Of a stretch of DNA of 64,000 nt, positions 43,416 to 54,163 are shown in pieces; position 1 is the stretch's first letter, and each line of letters opens with the position of its first letter. This DNA comes from Amyelois transitella. Its lineage: Eukaryota; Arthropoda; Insecta; Lepidoptera; Pyralidae. A program made the position numbers and the translations under genes. The notes under the pieces were generated by a model. The model did not search any database and was not told where the DNA came from. It saw only the letters and a list, made by a program, of their open reading frames with translations. The stretch lies in contig NC_083529.1 of assembly GCF_032362555.1 (NCBI RefSeq), forward strand, positions 1,302,001 through 1,366,000, read 5' to 3'.

Positions 43416-44385
43416 TACTATAAAATTATACACACAAAACAACAAATTTAACGATTCAACGCAGACGCACAGTAAGAGTGGCGGTTGAAACGCGACTTAC
43501 ACGGTTTTTGCTGATGGGCTGAATGAAATCAAAGTTTAAAGCTTACAAGTAAAGCCAACAAAACTACTTTATTATATTTTTCTTGTAGATAATATTTATT
43601 TACGAGGGAAATATGAATCAGTAAAAAGGACTAACAGATTATTAAATATTTCGTAAGTAGGTAACATAGAGAATTTTATCTAACAAGTAACTGCTAAAAG
43701 CTTGCTAGTATTGTTAAGTATATTTTTGCAGTACTTGAAAATTTTTTTTTGACAAAATTTAACATGCCAAAACCATTGAAAATACGATTACTGATATTTT
43801 CTGTAAATTTTATTTAAACATTTTATTTAACCACAACACATTACTGTTTTACTGTACAATATTTTCAAAATTACATTGTAAGATATCTTAGCGAAAAGCT
43901 AAATCAGGAATGAAGCGTCATATCAAAAAACGGGTTTTATCAGCGTATAGAGCTTGAAAAGGAGATTATGAAGGTACACTTAACTCAGTTTTGACAAAAA
44001 GTGACTTTAATTGGTTTTTGCAGTAAGGTGACGATATATATATGTATGAACACTGTAAAACAGTCCACATATTTCACGAACGCATTGTTTTTGCGCTATA
44101 AATTATGATAATCTTTATTGAATATTCAAACATAAGACCTTGAACTTAGAAATATGAATATCTTCTGAAATTTTCAGAAACTGATATGGTGACAGTTGAT
44201 GTATGCATACAGTTTCATTAGTGTAAGCGGGGTCACGGAGGTCAGACGGGAGTCGCTTCGCGTAATTTAATTACCCAACTTATACCTAAGGATCGCATTC
44301 AAAGGCGAACCATAGGCTTCAAAATGTACTCGTCTTTAACAAAAGGATCGCGGAAGAATTTAAGCCTAAACAAAATTTACTCGTC
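43080..44385. other. Upstream region of JHEH gene 3
   Basis: No coding exon on the + strand; the candidate minus-strand first exon at 43349-43415 lies here. An untranslated first exon of gene 3 may be present but was not identified. Confidence 0.4.
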
Positions 44386-44387
44386 CT

Positions 44388-44505
44388 TATCTGTTGTGGG
44401 GTATACAGAGCCAATAATATATAGATATATAGACAAGGATGCCATGTTCAGGTAGATTGGCCTAATGACGGAACTGAGACTTATATAGTGAAAGGTTGCT
44501 AGTTC
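44388..44505 (-). mobile_element. RS repeat, eroded
   Basis: Reversed 3' part, strongly diverged (GGGGTATACAGAGCCAATA). Confidence 0.6.
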
Positions 44506-44905
44506 AAAGTTCGCATTTATGATAGAATTGAGACTTAGATAGTACAGGGTGGAAATAAGAATCGGAAACTTTTCCCTTAATTGATTTTTACGAACACAAC
44601 AGAAAGATTGCTTTGTCATTTTTACACACTTTTGCTTGTGACGTCACATATATTTATTTATTAATTAAATTGGTAGTCCAACATACCTACTACGTTCAAT
44701 GACAGGGATATTACATATTGTTCTTATGAAAACACATATTACAGGCATACACAACGTTCCCCGTAGATTCAGTAATATACGTAGGTATCAAATATAAAAT
44801 TTGCAGTTATAATCCTAAAACATTTACAATAGATTCAACATATCCATAAAAAAATGTAAAAACAATGATAAGATTCATGAAAAAAAAACTAAGACAATGT
44901 GACTG

Positions 44906-45150
44906 ACCGTGTGGTTTCCGGCAAAATACCTAGGACCACCCATGGATGTCGTAAAAGGCGACTAATGGATAGGCTTACAAACTTGAGATGTTTTTTAGGC
45001 GATGGGCTAGCAACCTGTCACTATTTGTGTCTCAATTCCATCATCAAGCCAAATAGCTGAACGTGGCCATTCAGTCTTTTCAAGATTGTCGGCTCTGTCT
45101 ACCCCGCAAGGGATATAGTCGTGACAATATGTATGTATGTTATGTATGTT
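44906..45150 (+). mobile_element. RS repeat abutting the first coding exon of JHEH gene 3
   Basis: Near-complete copy; its (TATG)n tail runs to TTGCAG, directly before the ATG at 45155. Confidence 0.9.
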
Positions 45151-45154
45151 GCAG

Positions 45155-48100
45155 ATGGTGAAACTCTTCCTTCCTACCCTCGTCATCGTAATTGCTTTGA
45201 TATGCTACGTGTTCTTCAGGCCATCCCCCCCACTGCCTGATTTGGACTACCATAGATGGTGGGGGTCCAAAGAGACCAGGTCTCGATTGGACACCAATGT
45301 CATACCTTTTGAAGTTAATTTTAGTGAGGAGGTAATTATAGAAATCAGAATTGGATTACTATTTAAATCTTAATTCTATCATTAAGGCCAAGCGGCTGAG
45401 CGTGGCCTATCAGTCTTTTAAAGACTGCTCTGTCTAGCCCGTAAGGTATGAGGACGTGATCATATGTATGTATGTATGTAGAATTGGATTAGGTATATTT
45501 TTCATAACATTCGACGGCCTGTTTCAGTAAGTAGGTTCTGTAAAAACAGGTCGGGTTCGAATCCCAGCCAGGGCATGATGAGAAACGAACTTTTTCTAAT
45601 CGGCCTGAGTCTTGAATGTTTTATCCATTTGAGTAGATATATATTATAAAATAAAGAACATCTCTCCGGGAAAAAGGCGTGATTTTATGTATGTTTTTAT
45701 GTAAAAGAACTTCGAGACTAGCGTTGAAAATTCCGAAAGAAACAAATTGTTTTTTTTTTGCGAAAGAAACGTTTTTTCGTTTTTTAAACGTTTTATTGGT
45801 TTGTAACATTAAAATATATCAGAATAAAAACTTGAGGAAAAACAGTTTTATTGAGATTTTCGTCGTTTGTTTCGAAAAATAAAAAAAAAACGATTGGAAA
45901 AACACGTTTAATTACCAATTTTTAAAACAATGATGCATATTGTAAGGAAATCAATACTTTTCCTATCGTATTTTTCCGTTTCTTTCATATTTTTCCGGTT
46001 TATTAATAAAAAACATGAAATAATTCATTCTTATTTTTCTTGAAACTTTCGTAAAAAACTTGTATAGGTACCTAAATACGAGGGAATTTGAAAAAAACAG
46101 GAAAATTTTCCGCTTTTTTCAACCTATGTAATTTGTAGTACCTATTTAATAATTTCTTTGGATTGAATGTCTGAAACAAAAGGAAAAAAAATATCGGGAA
46201 CAGGGTCATCCAGCGAGTGCAGGTGAACTATTTTGCCTTCCTAGAAATATACATAGAGTAGAAGAAGAAGAAGTAGCAGACATGGAGATGATCAGCTTTA
46301 AGGAGAATGAGGGCACAGAGGATACCATTACAAGACTCCGAACTCCTTAGACCCGATACCTGTGTCCCAATGGAAACTCAATAGTGTAGCTTTCTATCAT
46401 ATGAATGAGCGAATGCGTGAACAAGTGAATGAGTGAATGAGTGAACGAGAGAATGAGTGAACGAGTGAATGAGTGAACGAGTGAATGGATGAACGAGTAT
46501 ACATATCTGACGGCCTCTGTGGCGCAGCGGTAGTACGCTTGTCTGTGACACCGGCGGTCCTGGGTTTGAATCCCGGCCAGGACATGATGAGAAAAAATCT
46601 TTTTCTGATTGGCCTGGGTCTTGGATGTTTATCTATATAAGTATTTATTATAAAATATAGTATCGTTAAGTGAGTATCTCGTAACACAAGTCTCGAACTT
46701 ACTTCGAGGCTAACTCAATCTGTGTACGAGTAATTTGTCCCGTATATATTTATTTATTTATATTTCCTTGTTTCTTTTAGTCTTGAACACTTAAAATCTC
46801 CTCATTTCTATTTCAGATGATACAAGATCTGAAATGGCGGCTCAAGAACCACCAGCCTTTCACGCCTCCCTTAGAAGGAGTAGCCTTCGAGTATGGCTTT
46901 AACAGTGACACCCTCACTGATTGGCTGAATTACTGGGCTGATAAGTACCCGTTTGGAGAGAGGCAAAAATTCTTCAATAAATACCCTCATTTCAAGACTA
47001 ATATCCAGGGATTGGATATACATTTTATCAGGGTTAAACCGAAGGTAAGAATTGAATTAAACCTAAGGTTTTAACCACATTAAGTATCGTTGTATGGACA
47101 CCGCCTTCCTATCTTCTGGATCCGATCTGGATATATGAACCGTAATCTTTTCTGCCCCTTGTGGGGTAGACAAAGCCAACAGTCTTAAAAAGACTGATAG
47201 GCCACGTTCAGCTGTTTGGCTTAATGATAGAATTGAGGTTCATATAATGACAGGTTCCTAGCTCATCGCCTAAAAGAGGATTCCCAATTTAATAAGCTTA
47301 TCCCTTAGTCTTCTTGTACGACATCTGTAGGAACGACATGGAGTGGTCTCTTTTTTATTAGTGACCAAAATTTTATATAATAACAGAAGACAAGGAGAAC
47401 CTCCAATTTAATCCACTTTTATCCTATACTTTCAGGTGAAGCCTGGAGTCCAAATAGTGCCGATGTTGCTTTGCCACGGCTGGCCAGGGTCCGTTAGAGA
47501 GTTTTACGAAGCGATCCCACATCTAACTGCCACCAGTGAAGACAGAGACTTCGCCTTGGAACTTATCATACCAAGTCTACCTGGTTTTGGGTTTTCTGAT
47601 GTAAGAAAAGTTGTTACCATAGAGTCTTTGACTTAATTTTAAATAATAATGTCAATTGTTGTAAGGTATACGTATGTTTGCCATAAATTTTATAAAAGTT
47701 GACATAAAAAGGCCATATTCACATAGCGAAAGAAATTTGAGATTTGAGATGAAAACACAAATTATTTAACCGAAACTACTCTGTTTGATGCTTGATAAGA
47801 GATGCTGAATTATATTTTCAAGCATCAAACAGCTGAACGTGGCCTTTCAGTTTTCCAAAGACTGTTGGCTCTTTCTACCCCGCAAGGGATATAGACGTGT
47901 CTATATGTATGCATGTATTACAGGCAGCCGTTCGCCCTGGACTCAGCTCAGTAGATGTGTCGGTAATCTTCAGGAACCTGATGAAACGGCTGGGTTATGA
48001 CAAGTTCTACTTCCAAGGAGGAGATTGGGGAGCATTTGTTGGGTCTGCCATGGCTACAATATTTCCTGAGGTAAACAATAACATACATGCCATCACGCCT

Positions 48101-50484
48101 GTCTCCCAACGGGGTACGCAGAGACTATGGATTTCCACTTGCTACGATCCTTACAGACCTCACCCGCTTCCTCAACACTCATTACTCTTTTCATGCATAA
48201 TCGTCGATTACGGGTACCTACTCCTAACATTTCCCTTTTTCAAGACAACTATAACTGCAAAGTTACTATAAGGAGGATCTTTTCCATTTGAAATTTGGAT
48301 CCTAAATAGGGTGAGTCAGGTTTTTACACGAAGCCACTCCCATCTGACCTCCGAAACCTTTGCAAGAGAACCTAACTAGTTATGCATCCAGTTGCCTGAA
48401 ATGTGCAGCAGGTTTCCTCTCACGATGTTTTCCTCACCGTTAGAGCAATGGTTGGTATTCAAACTAATGTAAATAACTTTAAAAATAGCCATTAGTACAT
48501 GGCAGAGGTGGGATTCGAACCTGTGTCTTTCTACGCATTTTAACCAGGCTCCTTACCAATTCGACCACTGACGCACTTTGAGTGACTCTGAAAAAACGAA
48601 TATAATATTTCATTTCAGGAGGTTCTTGGTTACCATACAAACATGGTGTTCTCAACGTCTCCACTCATATCCTTTCTAACAGCCATCGGCTCGATTTACC
48701 CGCCATTAGTTGTAGAAGAAAAATACGCAGACAGACTGTACCCGTTCTTCTCGAAATTTCTACCGAATGTTCTGCAAGAGACCGGGTATTTGCATCTTCA
48801 AGCCACTAAGCCTGATACTGTTGGTAAGTACAAGGTTTTTCACCTCCAAACTCTTTATTTCGTCATCATCCTCTTGACGTTTTATAGTTTTCTCTGAGTA
48901 GAAACCTAGAGGCACCTATTAAACCATCCCCTTAAAAGAGACTGCGTGGTCTTTATAAAAAAATTACAGATACTTTGAGATTTCTTTTTTTTTTCGATTG
49001 ATGCCGTGCGCTTCCCGGCAACAATAGAAAAAAGAATAGGACCACTCCCTCTCTTTCCCATGGATGTCGTTAAAGGCGACTAAGAAATATGCTTATAAAC
49101 TTGACATTGCTCTTAAAGGCGATGGGCTATCATCGGGCGTCATAGGGCCAGGCAGTTGAGCCTGGCCTTTCAGTCTTTTCAAGACAGTTGGCTCTGTCTA
49201 CCCCGCGAAGGATATAGACGTGACTATATGTATGTATAATTTAACCAACTTGATTCATCTGCTATTCTATATCTAATTGATTTTTTTTATCATATTAGCC
49301 GATATAAACCTGCCCCGCCATTCCGTATTATTTTAAAACCGCGATGCCCAACAGGGTTCATATTGTACCTATTTATAAGCTGTAACTGTAATTCAATTGA
49401 TGTATCTACCTACTTTATGACATGCAATAAAGATTTTTAATTCAATTGATAAAAGGTTCATTTTTAATTTTGCTGTAGGTACACACGTATTTGTCTTGTT
49501 TCACTAATTATATGATCATTTTTCAGGAGTGAGTCTCACTGATTCACCAGCAGGTTTACTAGCGTACATCCTAGAGAAATTCTCCACCTACACCCGTTTA
49601 GACCACCGGTCTTTGCCTGATGGCGGCTTAGAGAAGTTCTTTACCAAGGATCAGCTAATCGACAACCTCATGTTATACTGGACCACTAATTCTATAACCA
49701 CTTCTATGAGACTTTATGCTGAGTCGTTTAACAAGAGGATTGTTGATATGAAATTGGATGAGTAAGTAGATGTAGCCTCTGTGGCGCAGCGGTAGTAAGC
49801 TTGTCTATGACACGGGAGGTAGCGGGTTCGAATACCGGCCTGATAAATAACGAACTTTCTCTGATTGTCCTGGGTCTTGGATGTTTATCTTTGTATAGAA
49901 GTATTTATTATCTATACTAATATTATAAAGCTGAAGAGTTTGTTTGAACGCGCTAATCTCAGGAACGAATTGAAAAATTATTTTTGTGTTGAATAGACCA
50001 TTTATTGAGGAAGCCTTTAGGCTATATAACATCAAGCTGCAACTATTAGGAGCAAGGAAATAATGGACAATGTGAAAATAATCTAAATACAGCTAGTAAA
50101 ATATAATATCGTTGAGTTAGTATCTCGTAACACAAGTATCGGACTTACTTCGAGGCTAACTCGCTATAAAAAACTGTCCCGTATATATATTTATTTATAT
50201 TTATGATTCAAATGTTAACCTTTAAAATTCTGTGGTACGATTAATTCAGACACGACATTTTCTTCAACAGAATCCCATCACAGGTCCCAGCATGGGCGCT
50301 CCAAGCCCGTCATGAGATGTCATTCCTCCCACCCTGGATGATCAAGTTCAAGTTTCCGAATCTTCTGAACGCGACCATTTTGGATTATGGCGGCCATTTT
50401 CTGGCTTTAGAACAACCTGAGGTATTCGCTAAAGACGTTTTGGAAGCTGTGAAAGCTTTTAGAGAATACAGGAAAAAGGTTTAA
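45155..50484 (+). CDS. JHEH: Juvenile hormone epoxide hydrolase, gene 3
   Basis: Seven exons, 45155-45331, 46817-47044, 47436-47600, 47924-48070, 48619-48823, 49527-49761 and 50271-50484, join in frame to about 456 residues. The anchor LFLPTLVIVIALICYVFF is followed by RPSPPLPDLD and RWWG. HGWPGS is at residue 149. The inferred triad is Asp224 (QGGDWG), Glu401 (ARHE) and His428 (YGGHF); the lid Tyr are in TGYLHLQ and RLYAES. A full catalytic set, so likely active against juvenile hormone epoxide at the endoplasmic reticulum. The first exon begins with the ATG directly after TTGCAG, and the tail of a sense RS repeat runs up to that acceptor. Whether this ATG is the start, or a short exon precedes it as proposed for gene 1, is open. 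A second RS tail abuts the exon at 47924. Confidence 0.93.
45350..45480 (+). mobile_element. RS repeat, 3' half
   Basis: Begins ATTACTATTTAAATCTTAAT and ends in the TATG tail; 18 bp after the exon 1 donor of gene 3. Confidence 0.8.
45535..45655 (+). mobile_element. tRNA-derived SINE, 5' part altered
   Basis: Box B GGTTCGAATCCCAGCC and body kept; the box A part is not recognisable. Confidence 0.7.
45660..45695 (+). mobile_element. Very short LINE 3' tail
   Basis: Only the last 35 bp of the LINE (CTCTCCGGGAAAAAGGCGTG and TATG tail). Confidence 0.55.
46400..46500. repeat. Minisatellite, 8-bp units
   Basis: About twelve variants of GTGAATGA / GTGAACGA in a row; in intron 1 of gene 3. Confidence 0.85.
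46511..46745 (+). mobile_element. tRNA-derived SINE
   Basis: Starts GGCCTCTGTGGCGCAGCGG (box A) and CGGTCCTGGGTTTGAATCCC (box B), ending in a TATATTTATTTA repeat tail. It lies before gene 3 exon 2. Confidence 0.85.
47150..47370 (-). mobile_element. RS repeat, diverged
   Basis: Reversed copy without a clear tail; in intron 2 of gene 3. Confidence 0.8.
47815..47918 (+). mobile_element. RS repeat, 3' part, abutting gene 3 exon 4
   Basis: CAAACAGCTGAACGTGG to TATGCATGTATTACAG; the tail merges with the acceptor of the exon at 47924. Confidence 0.85.
48075..48215 (-). mobile_element. Diverged LINE 3'-end copy
   Basis: Reversed LINE 3' end with substitutions, in intron 4 of JHEH gene 3. It resembles the diverged copy at 41166. 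Confidence 0.65.
49002..49238 (+). mobile_element. RS repeat
   Basis: Head GCCGTGCGCTTCCCGGC to TATG tail, with a deletion in the middle; in intron 5 of gene 3. Confidence 0.85.
49770..50185 (+). mobile_element. tRNA-derived SINE split by a Helitron
   Basis: Head 49770-49910, tail 50097-50185; a small Helitron lies between. It begins 9 bp after the exon 6 donor of gene 3. Confidence 0.85.
49911..50096 (+). mobile_element. Small Helitron inserted in a tRNA-derived SINE
   Basis: TCTATACTAATATTATAAAGC to CAGCTAG|T; lies exactly between the halves of the SINE. Confidence 0.85.
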
Positions 50485-50530
50485 ATGTAATTTTGATTAA
50501 ATTATGTGCGTAATGTGATATTTTTGGACG

Positions 50531-50536
50531 ATTAAA
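50531..50536 (+). promoter_or_regulatory. Poly(A) signal of JHEH gene 3
   Basis: ATTAAA variant 47 bases after the stop codon. Confidence 0.4.
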
Positions 50537-50588
50537 GTTTTTGCGTTTAAGAGTTTGAGTTTTCTTTTAAGAAAGTACCTGTTGTACT

Positions 50589-50818
50589 TGACTGCCTATG
50601 TGGCGCAGCGGTAAATAGGTTTGTCTGTGACACCGGAGGTCCCGGGTTCGAATCCTGGTCAGGGCATGATGAGGAAAGAACTTTCTCTGTTTGGCCTGGG
50701 TCTTGGATGTTTATCTATATAAGTATTTATTATAAAATATAGTATCGTTGGGTAAGTAACTAGTAACACAAGTTTCAAACTTACTTCGAGGCTAACTCAA
50801 TCTGTGTAATTTCTCCCA
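50589..50818 (+). mobile_element. tRNA-derived SINE
   Basis: GACTGCCTATGTGGCGCAGC with boxes A and B, body GGCCTGGGTCTTGGATG; directly downstream of JHEH gene 3. Confidence 0.85.
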
Positions 50819-50854
50819 TGTATTAAAAAAATGTCTGTAAGAAAATATGTACAC

Positions 50855-51015
50855 ATACATACCTACATAAAATCACGCCTCTTTCCCGGAGGGGTAGGCA
50901 GAGACTACCTCTTTCCAGTTACCACGATCTCTGCATACTTCCTTCGCTTCATCCACATTCATAACTCTCTTCATGCAAACTCGGCGGTTTCAGGTACTTT
51001 TGACCTGACCCTTAC
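50855..51015 (-). mobile_element. 5'-truncated RTE LINE copy
   Basis: About 160 bp of reversed LINE 3' end with a CATACATACC tail, between JHEH genes 3 and 4. Confidence 0.8.
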
Positions 51016-51100
51016 GAAATATGTAAACCTGGAAAGAAACTTGACCCTGTCTGATTTGTATTATTAGACTCACTTCTTTTAGACTAAGAGCTAAGCACTA

Positions 51101-51202
51101 TATTTGAATCGCAATTTCATCATTAAGCAATGCAACTGAAGGTGGCATTTCAGTCTTTGGACTGTTGTCTCTGTCTACCCCGTACGGGATAAAGCCGTGA
51201 TA
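51101..51202 (+). mobile_element. RS repeat, 3' part, eroded
   Basis: About 100 bp; AATCGCAATTTCATCATTAAG to GCCGTGATA. Confidence 0.65.
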
Positions 51203-51392
51203 TACTCCTAAACCCATAGAAGGGCAACAATTGCTGCCTTCCAGAATTCAGTCTTTTCCTTAAAGTCTAGAAAGATAAGGAGATGATTCCATAATTGAAA
51301 ATATCAAATAGCGTAGTAGCGTACCTAGTTATGAGCATTTTAAAGCGAGCGAAGCCGTTAACAGTACCCAATAAATTTGAAGAACATGTTCT

Positions 51393-51590
51393 TGCCACTT
51401 TAGAATACGATCACACTATATCTAGATGCGTAAAAGGCGACTAAGGAAGAGGCTAAAAACCTTGCGATTCTTCTTATAAGGGATAGGCTATCAACCTGTC
51501 ACATTTAGCCATACAGCTAAACGTGGCCTTTAATTGTTCTGGCATCGTCTACCCCGCTAGGGATATAAACGTGTCTATATGTTTGTATAT
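51393..51590 (+). mobile_element. RS repeat, older variant
   Basis: CTTTAGAATACG head variant, diverged body, ends ACGTGTCTATATG. Confidence 0.7.
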
Positions 51591-51756
51591 ATCCTAAAGT
51601 AGGTTTACAAATAATTTCGGTCATCGTGAGACGAGGTATCTTCAGCCTTGTACGATAACGAACAAAACGGCACAAAAATACAGTCATTCAATCAGTATTG
51701 AGGGAACAGTGCTAGTGACCACAAGTGTTGATAACTACTGGTAAGTACATATATAT

Positions 51757-51962
51757 ATACATAAAATCACGCCCCTTTCCCGGAGGGGTAGGCAGAGACC
51801 ACCTCTTTCCACTTGCCACGATCTCTGCATACTTCCTTCACTTCATCCACATTCATAACTATCTTCATGCAAGCTCGGCGGTTTCGGGTACTTTTTACCT
51901 GACCCTTTACCAGGACGTCCTTAATTTGATCAAGATACGTTCGTCTAGGTCTTTCCACTCAT
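51757..51962 (-). mobile_element. 5'-truncated RTE LINE copy
   Basis: About 205 bp of reversed LINE 3' end; its frame is still open on the minus strand. Confidence 0.8.
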
Positions 51963-51965
51963 AAT

Positions 51966-52168
51966 ATATACATACATACATAAATTCACGTCTATATCCC
52001 TTGCGGGGTAGACAGTGCCAACAGTCTTGGAGAGACTGATTGGTCACGTTCAGCTGTTCGGCTTAATGATGGAATTGAGATTCAAATAGTGACAGATTGT
52101 TAGCCTATCGCCTAAAATAAGAATCCTAAGTTTATAAGCCTATTCCTAGTCGCATTTTACGACTGGTA
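51966..52168 (-). mobile_element. RS repeat, head missing
   Basis: Reversed copy directly after the LINE fragment at 51757. Confidence 0.85.
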
Positions 52169-52254
52169 TAAACCTATGTAGAAATAGGTAGTTGTAGGAA
52201 ATTTTGGGATACAAAAGTTAGAGTCGGTAAAGCACCATAAAGATTGAGTCAGAT

Positions 52255-52385
52255 CATATGTCCGCGGAGATTGCATGAAGAGTGTTATGAAAGTGGATGA
52301 AGCGAAAGAAGTATGCAGGGATCATGTATTGGTACTGGAAAGATGTAATCTCTGCCTATCTCTTCGGTAAAGAGGAGGCACGGAA
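52255..52385 (+). mobile_element. Eroded LINE 3'-end copy
   Basis: About 130 bp matching the LINE C-terminal codons with several changes. Confidence 0.6.
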
Positions 52386-52389
52386 CCCT

Positions 52390-52573
52390 TAAAAATTCAA
52401 AATTTTTATTCATTATTATAGGTTACTTCATATCGCTTAATAATTGTCAAAACGTATGTTTAAACAACATTGGTTGACGTCAAATAAATAACTTAAAACT
52501 TTACGTTTACTGCCGCTTCCAAGGCGTCAGTGCAGAAGAACCGGTAACAAACTGCACTGCAGCATTTTGTTCA
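52390..52573 (+). repeat. rC-related repeat
   Basis: TTGGTTGACGTCAAATAAAT to CTGCACTGCAGCATTTTG. Confidence 0.65.
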
Positions 52574-52769
52574 ACAACGTTAACTAAGGGATAGGCTTAT
52601 AAACTTGGGATTCTTCTTTTAGGCGATGGGCTAGCAACCCGTCACTATTTGAATCTCAATTCTATCATTAAGCCAAACAGCTGAACGTGACCTTTCAGTA
52701 TTTTCAAGACAGTTGGCTCTTTACCCCGCAAGGGATGTAGACGTGATGATATGTATGTAGGCATCTGGG
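52574..52769 (+). mobile_element. RS repeat, head missing
   Basis: From CTAAGGGATAGGC to the tail; directly follows an rC-related repeat. Confidence 0.85.
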
Positions 52770-53050
52770 GAGGGAATTTTTAAATCCCAGCCCTTCGCAT
52801 GTTGAAAGATTTGGCGAATCGAGAGTGCGAGAGCTGGGGATATCGACCATGTATGGGTGGACGGCCCAAGACTTATCAGTCGTATCATGAATTACACAAT
52901 CTGTGTAATACACAGACATCGGTATAATCTGGGGGTACGGCAGTGGCCCCGACAAGTCGAGCAAAAAGGCGACACGGCCGTACCATCCTTTTTTCGAAAC
53001 AATTCAGGCTATTTTCGACTCCGCTATAATTTCGTTGTGGATAAAAAAAG
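52770..53050. other. Unclassified moderately GC-rich segment
   Basis: GTACGGCAGTGGCCCCG and CGGCCGTACC form an imperfect inverted pair around 52940-52985; may be another repeat. Confidence 0.35.
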
Positions 53051-53370
53051 AAGCCTGAATTTTCAGTGACTAATCAGGCGTTATATAACATTTATAGCTT
53101 GTTTTGGAGACGAGAGTTTCAATCGCGTGAAGCGTGATAGACTAAAGAATCTAATATAATTGTCATATCCAAGTCTATTGTCTAAGTCGGCCTATTTGTT
53201 GAAAACGTAAAATACTTTTAATATTGGCATGAAAATAACTTGTGTAATAACTTTAGACAGAAGGTCCTTTAAATAGAGACTAAATAGATTTTGGTATTAA
53301 ATGGATCTCACAACTTTTTACGGTAGAAAGACTGAGCTGCGAGACTTGGCTTTTTTACAGGATGTTTTTG
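53050..53370 (-). repeat. rF repeat (MITE-like)
   Basis: Reversed and longer relative of 21963; GGATCTCACAACTTTTTACGG near 53310 matches. Confidence 0.6.
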
Positions 53371-53714
53371 ATGGTTATTATTATTCAGATTTCTGTTCAT
53401 GCACAAACTTGTTCAAATTTTGTTTGTATACTAACCTTTAACACAATTATCTTATCAATTTACGACCTAATAACCAACTAACAAGACTTAAAATCGCAAG
53501 TCACTTGTCCATAGATTAATCAAAATATTATTATCAAATTGTATTTAACCTTATCATGATGAATTAAGGTTCGAAATGTTTTTTTGCGGATATGATAACA
53601 GTACAGTGACTTGCATTCAATAGACATAGCGACAAGACAAGACTTGGTTGTTGTAACTACTTAAATAAATAAAAAATAGCAACAGATGAATTAAGTAATT
53701 GAAATATTTTTTAA

Positions 53715-53869
53715 TTAGCTGTTGCCCGCGACTTATCGCGCGAATCTTAATCATACAGTCGGATACAGACAGACAGACAAATAATGTAACAAAAAAATTC
53801 TCTATCCGTTTCAGTCAAAATATTAAATGTACAGACAAAATATTTTTAACGTTTTATTATATGTATAGA
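53715..53869 (-). mobile_element. Small Helitron, same type as 2266
   Basis: Reversed TCTATACATATAATAAAACG to CGCGGGCAACAGCTAA, with an internal deletion. Confidence 0.75.
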
Positions 53870-53882
53870 TAATCTCGTAATG

Positions 53883-54145
53883 TCGTGTGGTTTCCGGATA
53901 AAAAAGAATAGGACCACTCCTTTTCTTTTGCAATAGAAGTCGTAAAGGGCGACTAAGGATATGCTAATAAAGTTGGGATTCTTCTTTTAGGAGATAGGCT
54001 AGCAACCTGCCACTATTTGAATATTTTTAGTTTTATTAACCTATATTGCCAAACAGCTGAATCTGGCATATTAGTGTTTTCAAGACTGTTGGCTCTATCT
54101 ACCCCGCAAGGGATAACGACGTGATTAAATGTATGAATGTAGAAT
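53883..54145 (+). mobile_element. RS repeat before JHEH gene 4
   Basis: Near-complete older copy (head TCGTGTGGTTTCCGG). Its tail ends about 17-20 bp before the acceptor of the first coding exon of gene 4. Confidence 0.85.
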
Positions 54146-54163
54146 ATTTTTTCATTTTTAGAA

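Noticed and set aside
46400-46500. CRISPR-like array
   Set aside because: Direct 8-bp units without spacers in a eukaryotic intron: a minisatellite.
46511-46585. tRNA gene at the head of the SINE copies
   Set aside because: Box A and B are present but the cloverleaf does not close and a SINE body follows.
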